Source: Mesorhizobium loti CJ3sym (lineage in GTDB: Bacteria > Pseudomonadota > Alphaproteobacteria > Rhizobiales > Rhizobiaceae). Taken from it: a stretch of DNA of 64,000 nt. Below the pieces are notes generated by a model. That model had not been told where the DNA came from. It made no database searches and saw only the letters and a program-made list of their open reading frames with translations. Positions 37,033 through 46,580 of the stretch are shown one piece after another (the first letter of the stretch is position 1; each line of letters opens with the position of its first letter). Both the position numbers and the translations under genes were made by a program. The DNA is taken from assembly GCF_000472785.1 (NCBI RefSeq), contig NZ_KI421462.1:152298-216297 (forward strand), in the 5' to 3' direction.

Positions 37033-38246
37033 GCCTCCAATGGATTGGCGGTGTCGCGGCGGCGACGAGAAACTGTGCTTTGCGAGACGCCTACCAATAG
37101 CCCTGCCTCTCTTTGCGTCAGGCCGCCATTATCAACCAGTGCAGCTGCAAGCTCTTCATTGCTACCCAACAGCAAAGCGCGCTGTTCAACACTGAACAGC
37201 TGACCGCTCAATGTTGCCTGGCGCCGTAGCCCGCCTAGAAGCCCCCTGCGCCGCGAGCCAGATGCGCCGCTAGCCTCCTTCATCACAAGAAACCGCTTTC
37301 CACCGCTGATAAGTGTTTCAATATCGGCTCCACTCATTCCTTCGGTCATCCAGACGAGCATCTTCATCTCTGCCTCACCCGGAGTGAGCGGCGGCAGAAA
37401 CCGTGCTAGCAGGTTCTTTCGAGCATCGGCATCCGGCAAGGGAATCTCAATCCGGCCATCAAATCTCCTCCACACCGCTGGATCGAGAAGATGCTCGTGA
37501 TTTGTCGCGGCAAGGGTAAAACCGCGCCGGCCGCGAGCGTCGAGGCACTGCAGGAGCGCGTTTACCACTCGCTTGATCTCACCAACCTCCTGGGCATCAT
37601 CCCGGGCCTTCGCGATGGCATCGAACTCATCGAGAAATAGGACGCAACGATAGCGGTCGGCAAAGTCGAAAAGCGCGCCGATGTTTCTGGCGGTGGTTCC
37701 CAGAAAAGAAGACACCAGACCGTCGAGTCGAGCCTCAACGATCGGCAGACCCAGTTTGGCGCCAATGTATCGCGCGAGCATGGTTTTGCCGACACCGGGT
37801 TTGCCGTACAGCAAACAGCGCATATTAGGCTGTACGCCTAGAGCAGCGAGTTCCTCCGTGTGAGCCCACTCGCCAATGAGACCATCGAGGGCGTCCGCGA
37901 GAACCGGCGACAACACGGGTTCCGCGCCCACATTGTCCTCGGGAAAAACTACCCGAACAAGCGGCGTCGCAGTCTCGCGATCGTTCGGTAACGGTGTGTT
38001 TCGGCCTAGTTTCTCACCCGGAATGACTGGCGGTGACGATCCGCTGACGCGCATCTGTTCTAACGACATTGGCGCCACCGAGTGTCTGCGATCGTCGCGA
38101 TTGAGAAGTCGCGCCAGCTTCTCGGCCTGATCGGGCTTCGCTTTGCTGACTGCCTCCCGAAGGCGCTTTACCTGATGGGTTGCCCGCTCGCTGTCGCCAC
38201 TCAGGGCAATTCTTGCAATGGCGAGAACGATGTCGAAATGTTCCAT
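37029..38246 (-). CDS. AAA ATPase partner of the S8 protease, with C-terminal helix-turn-helix
   Basis: The 405-residue protein is an FtsH/spastin-like AAA ATPase: Walker A LLYGKPGVGKTMLA (about 150), Walker B VLFLDEFDAIAKAR (about 205), sensor TLAATNHE, and arginine finger region WRRFDGRIEIPLP. The last 40 residues contain an HTH (GLTQREAGLLVGVSQSTVSRRRR), an unusual addition that could give the protein DNA binding or autoregulation. It is the first gene of the ATPase-protease unit, with 402 bp of non-coding sequence upstream (38247-38648) in which I saw no gene. Confidence 0.87.
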   Translation of the reverse strand: MEHFDIVLAIARIALSGDSERATHQVKRLREAVSKAKPDQAEKLARLLNRDDRRHSVAPMSLEQMRVSGSSPPVIPGEKLGRNTPLPNDRETATPLVRVVFPEDNVGAEPVLSPVLADALDGLIGEWAHTEELAALGVQPNMRCLLYGKPGVGKTMLARYIGAKLGLPIVEARLDGLVSSFLGTTARNIGALFDFADRYRCVLFLDEFDAIAKARDDAQEVGEIKRVVNALLQCLDARGRRGFTLAATNHEHLLDPAVWRRFDGRIEIPLPDADARKNLLARFLPPLTPGEAEMKMLVWMTEGMSGADIETLISGGKRFLVMKEASGASGSRRRGLLGGLRRQATLSGQLFSVEQRALLLGSNEELAAALVDNGGLTQREAGLLVGVSQSTVSRRRRDTANPLEA

Positions 38247-38648
38247 AGCGCAGCCTCGACTCTGGAGTATCCAAGGCTTTAATATGCACTATTTCATCAA
38301 ATTATGCAATATGTTCTATTTTTCATTCCTGACATCCAACTCTTTATGCATCGCGGTCTCCTTCGCAAGAGTCCGGCTCGCGATAGCGTCCTCCTAGGGG
38401 TCGGAACAAGAACTGCTCAAAATCGTACGCTAAGGTCGAACGGATGATGAACATCATGTGACACGCTTTAGCGCCACCGGGAGGCGCAGTGTCCTAAAGC
38501 CTTCCGGGAGATGCTGCTTGCTGTCCCGCGCTGGTGTCACATACTGAATAACTGTCAAACGGCAATCTGGCCGTTGAATCAACAGTATACGAAGGCGCAG
38601 AGTAGTCGGCGACCGTTCAATGTGCGTTACGACTAGCTCCCCGCACCT

Positions 38649-39140
38649 CTATGCACCGCCGCGGCGCACAGCAGCATCGATGGATCGTTGGTATTTCTCC
38701 GCCATCTGCTTGGCCTCAGCGATAGCCGTCGGATACACTTGGTTAAACCGGTCAAACTCGGATTTGTGGGCGAGAACTACCTCCAGGATTGCCTCATCGT
38801 CCCCAGAGAAATCGGGCATCTGGCGCACAGGCTTGTCGCCGACACCTTCCTGGAAATGAGAGAGTAACAGGCCATAACGGAGCAAAGCATCCCGACGCTC
38901 GGCATCGCCTTCAAGAGCCAACGCAAGCGTGAAGGCGTTGACGAGCGCTTGCTTAGGCCCCGGCAGGACCTTCACATCCCTAATTTCGCCAACCATGGTA
39001 TCGGCACCAAGGTAGTCGACGAAGGCGGCAACGGCCCTCTCAGCAACCGCTGCCAATTCCAGATCCGCGGTGCTGAAAGCTATTGGTGCCGACTGCGCCT
39101 TTGCGGGTTCCGTCTGCTTTGTTACAAATGGCCAGATCAT
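38649..39140 (-). CDS. Hypothetical protein downstream of OLD nuclease
   Basis: The 163-residue protein (MIWPFVTKQTEPAKAQ...) is soluble and largely helical with a charged end (AEKYQRSIDAAVRR). I recognise no family. It starts 40 bp after the OLD-family gene on the same strand, so it is likely co-transcribed. It may be a regulator or partner of that nuclease. Confidence 0.7.
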   Translation of the reverse strand: MIWPFVTKQTEPAKAQSAPIAFSTADLELAAVAERAVAAFVDYLGADTMVGEIRDVKVLPGPKQALVNAFTLALALEGDAERRDALLRYGLLLSHFQEGVGDKPVRQMPDFSGDDEAILEVVLAHKSEFDRFNQVYPTAIAEAKQMAEKYQRSIDAAVRRGGA

Positions 39141-39180
39141 ACGCTAGGATGCTCCTAAAGGCCGGCAGGGCCGGAAGCTT

Positions 39181-41193
39181 CTATTTCAATGCTGAATTGA
39201 CGGCTCCGATCAGTTTGATCCAGGCGTCACGCTCGGCCTGGCTAAGATCCTGGGCGGTATGGTCACGGGTCCAGCGAACGTAAGCCTTTGCGAGCTTGTA
39301 TTTTGAAAAATTGGCGCCGCCCTTTGCTAACAGCAGGTCGACCAAGGGCTTTTCCGGCGTGGCCGCTGCTTCGGCTGTCACGTCGATGCCAAGCTCTTTT
39401 GCCGCAAGGGGTATTAGCACGTCGCGCAGCAGGTCTTCGATCTCGGCCTTCGGTCTGGGTGGAACGGTGAAGTCCATCGTCCGGAGAATGCGCTTGGCGC
39501 CGAGGCGATGCACCAGCACCTCCTGCTTTGCGGCCTGGTCGCCGGCGTTGTCGGAATCGAGAAGAGCCGCGACCTTCAAATTGTGGGCGATCAGGATCGT
39601 CGCGAAATAGACGACCTTGCTCGCGGTGTTGGCCGAGATCAGGGCGATCTTGTCGTTAAGATCCGCGACGCCGCCAACCCGCAACATTTCCGATGTGGCC
39701 TCGAGATACCAGAAGTCGGTCAGGCCTTCGAGGATCAGGTTGCGTTGCTGCGCAAACAGGCTCTGCGCAAGATCGTAGCCCAATGCCTCTTGCAGCGGCA
39801 GCAGGGCGGCTGGATCCGCCGCTGTGATTGTTGTGTGCACCTTGGTGCCGACCTTCCGGTCCGCCATCTCGACGACCCGTACAAGATCGAGCTCATTCGG
39901 GCCGACCAAGAAGGGCGAGTGCGTCGTATAGACTGTTTGGTTGGATTCCGAGAGCATGGAAATCGTGTTGCGGAAATCACGCTGCTTCAGCGCGTGCAGG
40001 CTCATGCCCGGCTCGTCAAGCAGCAGAATGGCGTTCGCATGCTTGTCCTCGGTCTCGGAGAAAAAGACCACGAAGAACGAGACCAGCCACTGGAAACCCT
40101 CCGATCGCTGATCCAGCTCGATCTCAACGCCCAAGCCATCCTCGACCACGACCTTGAGGTATTGACCGTCGGCGGTGATCCTAAGGCGGCTGGCTTCCGC
40201 CCGCTCCGGGTTAGGGTTCCAGACTTTGACTATTTGATCCGTCAGGCGAACACTCGCAGCGTTCAGCTGGTAAGCGCGATTGTCGAGCTGGTCCCGGTAC
40301 TTCTTCTGGGCGTCCGTGTCCTTGGCGCCTGGTTCGGCCGCCTTACCGAGGTCTGACAGTTCTCGCGCCGTGAAGCCTAGGAGCTTGAGGAGACATTGGT
40401 TTCCGTAATCGTACTGGGCGTCGTCGAGCAGGTTTTGCTCGACGCGGGTCGCGAGGTGATCAAGGTGGATCAGCGGGCGCACGCGGAAGTAATTGCTGAA
40501 CAGGACGAACACCGGCAGCTTCGTTCGGAGCGCCGTCCGGGTGGTCTTTAGCCGATCGGCATATTTGCAGTGGCCAAGCAGCCTGGTGTAGCGATCTTCC
40601 TCCTTCTCATCGTCTTCATCGACGAGCGGGTAGTGCTTTTCGAGCCAGTCGATCAGCTTCGTAGCAACCTCACCTTGGATGTAATAGTTTTTGTCCTTGT
40701 AGCCCGCCAGAATGCCTTCGAGCTCTTTGCTGGGCTGGGGTTCGCCGTCCTTCTGCCGACTATCGACGTGCGCTGCAAGGCGGGCGAGGTCTTTTTTTAG
40801 GTCCTCGATGGTCGGCTTCTCGGGAACACCCTGAAGTTCATGCCCCCATGAGTTGTCCAGGTTTCGCCAGCAGACATAAGTGGCCGAGTGAAACTCGGAC
40901 TCGATCGCTTTTTTGTCGTCATCTTCGAGTTCGAAATGTGCGACGGCAACTTTGATGTCTTCGGGCTTGAGCCGCTTGGAAGTGATGTCGTTATAGTCGC
41001 CGCGGGGGTAATCACGGAGAGCGTCGAAGCCAGGGACACCTGCCGGTGGGTTGATCTGCTGAAGGGCCTTTAGCAGTGCTGACTTGCCGGCCTCATTCGG
41101 CCCAACGAGGATTGTCTTGTTGGGCTCCAACTCAATAGAGCCGGAATCCTTCACGCTGCGATAGTTTGTAATTCGCGCTTTCTTTAGTCTCAT
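39181..41193 (-). CDS. OLD-family ATP-dependent endonuclease (ABC ATPase plus TOPRIM)
   Basis: The 670-residue protein starts with an SMC-like ATPase (ITNYRSVKDSGSIEL, Walker A LVGPNEAGKSALLKAL about residues 31-46; FQWLVSFFVVFF; Walker B AILLLDEPGMSLHA; TTHSPFLV). It ends with a TOPRIM nuclease domain from about 485 (ILEGLTDFWYLEATS with the catalytic Glu, then AALLDSDNAGDQAA with the DxD). This is the architecture of OLD and GajA. No UvrD-like GajB helicase follows, so it is not a standard Gabija locus. It cleaves DNA in an ATP-regulated manner in characterised relatives. Confidence 0.9.
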   Translation of the reverse strand: MRLKKARITNYRSVKDSGSIELEPNKTILVGPNEAGKSALLKALQQINPPAGVPGFDALRDYPRGDYNDITSKRLKPEDIKVAVAHFELEDDDKKAIESEFHSATYVCWRNLDNSWGHELQGVPEKPTIEDLKKDLARLAAHVDSRQKDGEPQPSKELEGILAGYKDKNYYIQGEVATKLIDWLEKHYPLVDEDDEKEEDRYTRLLGHCKYADRLKTTRTALRTKLPVFVLFSNYFRVRPLIHLDHLATRVEQNLLDDAQYDYGNQCLLKLLGFTARELSDLGKAAEPGAKDTDAQKKYRDQLDNRAYQLNAASVRLTDQIVKVWNPNPERAEASRLRITADGQYLKVVVEDGLGVEIELDQRSEGFQWLVSFFVVFFSETEDKHANAILLLDEPGMSLHALKQRDFRNTISMLSESNQTVYTTHSPFLVGPNELDLVRVVEMADRKVGTKVHTTITAADPAALLPLQEALGYDLAQSLFAQQRNLILEGLTDFWYLEATSEMLRVGGVADLNDKIALISANTASKVVYFATILIAHNLKVAALLDSDNAGDQAAKQEVLVHRLGAKRILRTMDFTVPPRPKAEIEDLLRDVLIPLAAKELGIDVTAEAAATPEKPLVDLLLAKGGANFSKYKLAKAYVRWTRDHTAQDLSQAERDAWIKLIGAVNSALK

Positions 41194-41444
41194 CAGCCCC
41201 TCCCCTGTACGCAGAGGATTGTATACGACGTGCTTTTTTCAAAGAGAATGGCCGCTCGCTCGATAGCCGGTGAATAACGAATTGTATGTTGTGGATCGGT
41301 CACCGGCCGGGGAAGTTGGCAATTGACATCCTGCTCCCGCATCTTCGTCCAAAAGGCCCCTATTCCATGCGCGGGCCGAGATTTCGTACCCGCGTAGAAT
41401 CCTGTTCCAAAATGCCATTTTGCAATTGATGCGACCGCCGCCGG

Positions 41445-41575
41445 TTACGCTTTGCTGCCGCATGCGGTAACGATGATGTCGCGGTCGTGGAAGGAGTATT
41501 CCAGTTCCGGCAGCCCCTCATAAAGGCTCTTGAGGCGGGCGCGTAGAGTTCGGCAGTCCGTTGACGCCGGCGGCC
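41445..41575 (-). pseudogene. Transposase/integrase C-terminal fragment (IS481-like)
   Basis: A minus-strand frame ending at the stop 41445-41447 reads ARLKSLYEGLPELEYSFHDRD, then IIVTACGSKA. This resembles the H-D-R-D...V..CG segment in the C-terminal part of IS481-type integrase-like transposases. About 40 residues remain. The rest of the 443-bp gap between the OLD gene and the PLD gene holds no supported gene. Confidence 0.45.
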
Positions 41576-41636
41576 GGGGAAATGACAAAATCGTACAGGC
41601 CGGGGCAGACCGCTCCTCGTTCAGGACAGTATGGAA

Positions 41637-44114
41637 TTATCGGAACGAGAGGCTAGCCGGTGTCAGGATTTGCTTGATGGTATGCTTCACGGCCTCGGGA
41701 AGCTCGACCGCATCGATAACATCGAGAATCGGAACTGCCCTACTTCCCTGATATCTTGCGTGCCGGGCTTCCCCTAGCAGGAAGAAGCCCGCGTTGCTTT
41801 TCCTGTCGAAATCCGTCTCGGCGACGGCGAACTGATTGCCTATCCAAACAATCTCGCCGGAATAGATGCGCGGACGGGTGACTGTTGCGAGCAGTTGATC
41901 CGGATCGGTCAGATTTTTCATCAATGCTCGGATGGCGGCGCCACCTTGAACCCAGCTCAGCCAAAAGTCAGGCAGGGCTTCCACGAGGCCCGCAATATGT
42001 ACCGACAGTCGCTCGAGGCTGTCCATAGCCTCATCATCGCCCAGGGTTAGCCATGGATGGGCCGCAGCGAGACGTGTCGCGGCAAAATTGAACCAGGTCC
42101 CTGCCTCTGGCTTGTTGATGAGATCTGCGATCCAGAGCGTCATCGCAGCCGTCAGGTCCGACGACTGCATAAGCGCGGGTGCCTCTGGATGAGCCTCCAC
42201 GTAGAGATCAAGAAGCGGGCGGCTTCCGTTTCCGAAGAATAACGCATGAAATAGTCTTGCACTGGCGCTGTCGACTCTCGCCTTGTCCATGCCTTCGCGC
42301 CGTCTCGCGATACCCAAAAGCAGAGCAACTGTACGGATGTCGGCAGCAAGGCGTGGCGGAGGCCTGCTTTCGAGGAATGCCATCGACGACATGGATGACA
42401 CAGCTCTATCGATCAGCCGCGCGAGTTTCTCGACTTGCGTTGGTTCGAGCGGCTTGGCAGGTGCCCGTGGTTCTTTCGGCTCCGGCGGGTTCCCGTCCGG
42501 ATTGTCGGTTGAATTGTCTGATGGATCTCCGTTGCGCGGGCCGACCCCGCCGAGTCTGAAATAGTCATTCATCAGACTCCATTCGTCGGTCGTGAGGTAT
42601 CCCCCACCCGAAACCGGCGCATAGCTGCGCCGGCCAAACCCAGTCGAGAACACGTCTTCAAGATTGTAGTCTATCGCCGAAGCGCCCTTCGCGCCTCGCG
42701 TGCCGGCCCAAGGTACCGGGCTCTTGTAGTGCTCGACGACAAGCGTAAAGATGTCGATGAGGCCTTCGGAGCTGATCGTTCCCTCGTTTCCGGCAAGCCT
42801 CGTTTGAACGTCGAACTCTGGCCGACCAACACGGAGTTCAGCCTCGTGGTCGATCCACATCGGAGCGCTGCGGACCGCGCCAGCAGGCGTGTCGATTTCG
42901 ACCCAAAGGCGGGTTCCGGGACCGGGAACAGACACACGAAAAGAGCCGGTCTCGTCAGCGACTGCAATTAGTGAACCTGTATGCAAAACAACCCTGATGT
43001 CGGACGGGGTATCGCCGCCGGCGAAGGCACAGCGCACGACCAACGAACCTGCGTCGAAGCTGGCTGAAAGCACTCGCACCGGAGGATTTTCGATTTCGTC
43101 CCAATCTGCATTAGGCGCGGTTTCTGGTAAGTCGGGAGGACTATCCGATATTTGGATGCCCGAAAGAAGCTCTTCGTATTCTGCGTTAGAAAGATGGGAA
43201 ATCGCCATTAGCTCGGCGTTGCCGTTATCACTACGCAGCAATGCGGCGCGCGAGCAATTGGCGCTCCCGGCTAGTATCACCACGTGATCGGTGTAACGCG
43301 CCGCGTAAAGCTTGGCGTGAATCGTTTGCCGTTCCCCGGCGCCCGGCGCAATCCCAACAATACGTGCAGACGAGGGCAGTTTGGCCCCCGCCTTTGAAGA
43401 GAGCCCCTCCTTACCATGCTGGATTAGCACGCGCATGGGGACGCCGAGACGGGCTGCAAGTTCGTTCACCGCCGCCCCCTCGGGGTCGAAATAAGGGGCC
43501 ATCATGTCGAACGAGGCTGGGGGTTCCTGGAACTGGGAAAGCATTCGATCCATGAGCGGAGTGTCCGCAGGTAGCTCGACCAGGCGATCGGGCTCAGGCA
43601 GGTCGGCTGCCCATGCTTCTGAGCGGAACGGGTCGAGGACTGTCGCACGCACGGCGTCGCTCGCCCCAGCCATGCCACAGACCTTTTCGAGGTAGTCACG
43701 GAAAGCGGCGATTGCCGGTCCGCCTTCACCTGGAAAGTTGAAATAGGTCCAGATCTCGCGATTGCTGCTCCATCCCCCATGGCCAAGGTTGCCGCTTCCG
43801 ATAGCAAGTCGGGTGCCTTCCTCGCCTGCGAGGAAGATTGCTTTGGGATGGAAGCGCCGCCCGACTCCAAGATCGATCGGGACTACACGGTATGACCGAC
43901 CAACGCGGTCAGCGATCACGCTTTGCCGATTAAAAGATGCGGCGGCACAGCCTGCATCGGCGAACACCGTGAGCCGCGGTGCGCCGCTCTTGCGCAACTG
44001 GTTCACCAGGATGGCTTGCGCAAACATGAAGTCGATGTTGTGGGTTAGGACCACGGCCGTCGTGGCGCGCTTACTCGCATCGACCAAGCGCTGGAGAACG
44101 TTGACCTCACCCAT
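41637..44114 (-). CDS. Large PLD-family protein with two HKD motifs
   Basis: The 825-residue protein has two phospholipase-D type sites: H89-P-K91 with GSGNLGHGG (S107, N109), and H266-A-K268 with AGSANCSRA (S284, N286). Together they make one active site, as in PLD nucleases and the helicase-linked PLD proteins of defence systems. Residues 330-430 are beta-rich, followed by a proline/acidic linker (about 535-570) and a helical C-terminus. The start overlaps the stop of the 495-residue gene (ATGA). Likely a nuclease or phosphodiesterase effector; membrane lipid cleavage cannot be excluded. Confidence 0.8.
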   Translation of the reverse strand: MGEVNVLQRLVDASKRATTAVVLTHNIDFMFAQAILVNQLRKSGAPRLTVFADAGCAAASFNRQSVIADRVGRSYRVVPIDLGVGRRFHPKAIFLAGEEGTRLAIGSGNLGHGGWSSNREIWTYFNFPGEGGPAIAAFRDYLEKVCGMAGASDAVRATVLDPFRSEAWAADLPEPDRLVELPADTPLMDRMLSQFQEPPASFDMMAPYFDPEGAAVNELAARLGVPMRVLIQHGKEGLSSKAGAKLPSSARIVGIAPGAGERQTIHAKLYAARYTDHVVILAGSANCSRAALLRSDNGNAELMAISHLSNAEYEELLSGIQISDSPPDLPETAPNADWDEIENPPVRVLSASFDAGSLVVRCAFAGGDTPSDIRVVLHTGSLIAVADETGSFRVSVPGPGTRLWVEIDTPAGAVRSAPMWIDHEAELRVGRPEFDVQTRLAGNEGTISSEGLIDIFTLVVEHYKSPVPWAGTRGAKGASAIDYNLEDVFSTGFGRRSYAPVSGGGYLTTDEWSLMNDYFRLGGVGPRNGDPSDNSTDNPDGNPPEPKEPRAPAKPLEPTQVEKLARLIDRAVSSMSSMAFLESRPPPRLAADIRTVALLLGIARRREGMDKARVDSASARLFHALFFGNGSRPLLDLYVEAHPEAPALMQSSDLTAAMTLWIADLINKPEAGTWFNFAATRLAAAHPWLTLGDDEAMDSLERLSVHIAGLVEALPDFWLSWVQGGAAIRALMKNLTDPDQLLATVTRPRIYSGEIVWIGNQFAVAETDFDRKSNAGFFLLGEARHARYQGSRAVPILDVIDAVELPEAVKHTIKQILTPASLSFR

Positions 44115-45601
44115 CAGCCGACCACATCTGCGGCGATCACGCCACCAGAGCCAATGTTGAGCATCCCTATGTCGCCAAGGATACGCATCGTATTCTGCAG
44201 ACGGCTGCCAGAATAGTTGGGGCTGAAGTCAATATCCGTGGGAACGAGAACTGGACCTTCAGGATAGAAGCGCAGCGAACAGTCCTGATGGTTACCCATC
44301 TTTCGCATCGTATTGGCGATATGGCGCTGCGCGACGCACTCATCGCAGATAGCGCGGAGCACCGCCCCGAGTGTGCCAGTTCCGGCTGCCACCAGCTGGA
44401 TCGCTCGTGCAGAGGGCGCCGACGCCCCGCTGCTTGCGCCTGGAACGACGCCGATGGATTGTGCGTCCCGCGCCTGCGTCACCAGAATTTCGAAGGCGCG
44501 GATTGCCTGGATGTGTGGTTCGAGATGAAAGTCGGCGGGACGCAACAGGCCGCCGCTAAACGCTCCAGGCTGCACAGTAAGTGCCGCGACGTCGACCGGT
44601 GAATTCCAGTGATCTGTGAGCGGCTCAGAAGCAACAGCGTGTGAGGACCAGATGGCGATCAACTGCGCGACCGACATGCTGCCGTCGTCCAGGAGCGTTC
44701 TCGTCATAGCCGCGAGGAGCAACTCAAGAGCAAAATGCACACGCCGGTGCCACTCGAAGCTCGCCCACTCAAGTTCTATACCGTCCGCACCCTCGAGTAC
44801 TGCACGATCATAGTTTCGGGCGATCAGCTCGCTGGCACTGGCTGGCTCGACTTCGAGTTCTCGATGCAGCCATGAACGTGTATCGATCATCCGCTGATAG
44901 GCTTGAGCAACCAGCTTTGCCGCTATTGAGCTCCCCGGCACCCATGGCTGTTCAAACGCTTCTCGCAAGAGATCCACCTCGCGGCCAAAATCAGCAATTC
45001 TGGCGAGAGAGAAGGCTGAAACCGCTTCGCGCGCCGTGTCGTAGTCGAGGTCGCCGCCGTCGCGTAGCAAATCGACCAATCGAGAGCTTCCGAGCGCCTT
45101 GCTACGCTCTTGATACATGGCTGTGCCGCGCGCGGACAGGCCGAATGGCAGGCCACTTGATCCAGGACGAGATTCGACAAAACCGAGCGCGCTGGCAGGC
45201 CCGAAATACGTCGCGAGCACTGCGAGGTTCCCGACGTCGGGCATGCGCACGGTCTTGCCAGTGACAAGGGTGGCCATCTCGTCGAGATAGAAGTCCGACC
45301 CCATGGTACCTATCCGTGAGGCACCCTCATCGACGAACGTCGCTGCGAGCACAAGAAACCGAACCCGGTTTAGGTGGACGGCAAGCGCATCTTTGTCATG
45401 CCGCACGCGGCCGCCAGCACTCTCGTGAACAAAATATTGGCCGATCGCCCACGGAAGGACCGAAATGTATCGGGCACGAATTGAGATGGTCGTGAGCCCA
45501 TTGGTCAGCGAGGCCTCGATATTTTGGTCGAGTGCTCGGATGCCTATAACATCGAGGCCCTTAGTCTCGCTGCTGAGACGCGCACCCCAAGCAATATTCA
45601 T
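44114..45601 (-). CDS. Uncharacterised partner of the PLD protein
   Basis: The 495-residue protein (MNIAWGARLSSETKGLDVIG...) has a helix-rich centre and a C-terminal half with GTLGAVLRAICDECVAQRH and ENT-like NTMRKMGNHQDCSLRFYP. I recognise no domain with confidence. The four-base overlap with the PLD gene makes it a probable obligate partner, perhaps a sensor. Upstream at 109 bp is the HEPN-like gene on the same strand. Confidence 0.75.
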   Translation of the reverse strand: MNIAWGARLSSETKGLDVIGIRALDQNIEASLTNGLTTISIRARYISVLPWAIGQYFVHESAGGRVRHDKDALAVHLNRVRFLVLAATFVDEGASRIGTMGSDFYLDEMATLVTGKTVRMPDVGNLAVLATYFGPASALGFVESRPGSSGLPFGLSARGTAMYQERSKALGSSRLVDLLRDGGDLDYDTAREAVSAFSLARIADFGREVDLLREAFEQPWVPGSSIAAKLVAQAYQRMIDTRSWLHRELEVEPASASELIARNYDRAVLEGADGIELEWASFEWHRRVHFALELLLAAMTRTLLDDGSMSVAQLIAIWSSHAVASEPLTDHWNSPVDVAALTVQPGAFSGGLLRPADFHLEPHIQAIRAFEILVTQARDAQSIGVVPGASSGASAPSARAIQLVAAGTGTLGAVLRAICDECVAQRHIANTMRKMGNHQDCSLRFYPEGPVLVPTDIDFSPNYSGSRLQNTMRILGDIGMLNIGSGGVIAADVVG

Positions 45602-45710
45602 GTTCGATCCCCAATGAGTTCAATAACTGGGCTACGAAAAATCTGCAGCGCGCGCATGAAAGGGCAGTCGAAGCTTGGATAGAACATCTGCATCACAGTC
45701 GAACGCGAAA

Positions 45711-46484
45711 TCAAAGCTTGGCTTCGACGTGATCCCGGATTGCCCTTTCGTGTTCGCGTACGAGTTCTTGGAAGCTCTCGAAGGCCGCGTAGAAGCGCAT
45801 CTGTTCTTGCTCCAGCAGCTTCACAATCTTGGCAAGATCAAGCGGGCAACGTCCACCGAATCCGTAACGAACCCGCCCCGTAGACGCATTGACGGTGCGC
45901 GTTACGAACTGAGTCATCCCAACCACGAACCGCGGCGAGAAGCGATGATTGTAGGCGTGGCGGAAGTCCCCGGTGCCATCGCGAAAGGCACGTGCGCCAA
46001 TGGCATCAAGCGCGCGCTTCAGCCGCTTGTAGCCTTTCCACGATTTGCCATAGCTGTCAGCAACGTGAGGATAGATCTCGCAGTCGAGCGGCAGGTCGTC
46101 GCGCCAAGTAGCTGGAAACTTTAGCATGTTCGCCTGGTGACACAGGTGAGCCGCGGCGAACGCAAAGCGCCCCTTCACAACATAGGGAAGGTTCACTGCG
46201 GTGGTTGCAAGCTTGTCGATGAATTCGCGGTTGGCCTCCAACTGACTCTGTTGCGTCAGCGGCTCGACAACAGTCGACCAAGCCGTCAGGCTGTGAACGT
46301 CGTTAGTAAATCCATTGACTGTATTGGCCAGTTCACGACCGAATTCGTCGAGCATCCACGAATACGCCATCCATTGGGCGTCCAGGGGGTTGGGCAAGCT
46401 CGACCAGTTGTAGGGCATATATCGGCCAGTGAATGGCGTAACCTTCAAAGATTGCCGGTATTGTCGATAGAGCACGATCCCCAT
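45711..46484 (-). CDS. HEPN-like protein, candidate RNase
   Basis: The 257-residue helical protein contains GDFRHAYNHRF: R175 and H180 form an Rx4H motif, the hallmark of HEPN ribonucleases. Acidic residues are scattered through the preceding helices. No MNT partner is adjacent. It is the first gene of a possible three-gene unit with the 495-residue and PLD genes and is divergent from the large STAND gene (96 bp between starts), so it may belong functionally to either. The HEPN call rests on one motif. Confidence 0.6.
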   Translation of the reverse strand: MGIVLYRQYRQSLKVTPFTGRYMPYNWSSLPNPLDAQWMAYSWMLDEFGRELANTVNGFTNDVHSLTAWSTVVEPLTQQSQLEANREFIDKLATTAVNLPYVVKGRFAFAAAHLCHQANMLKFPATWRDDLPLDCEIYPHVADSYGKSWKGYKRLKRALDAIGARAFRDGTGDFRHAYNHRFSPRFVVGMTQFVTRTVNASTGRVRYGFGGRCPLDLAKIVKLLEQEQMRFYAAFESFQELVREHERAIRDHVEAKL

Positions 46485-46580
46485 TAAACAACTTCTACTC
46501 GACAGCTTCTAAAACGCCATATCTGTCAACGTCATTTCTGACGGATTGCACTAGTATTTTTCGACGCAGGGATTGGGTCG

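Noticed and set aside
39181..41193. Gabija system
   Set aside because: GajA-like architecture is present but no UvrD-like GajB follows; called OLD-family only.
41637..45601. DISARM system on the basis of the PLD protein
   Set aside because: No DrmA helicase or DrmB (DUF1998) gene is present in the neighbourhood.
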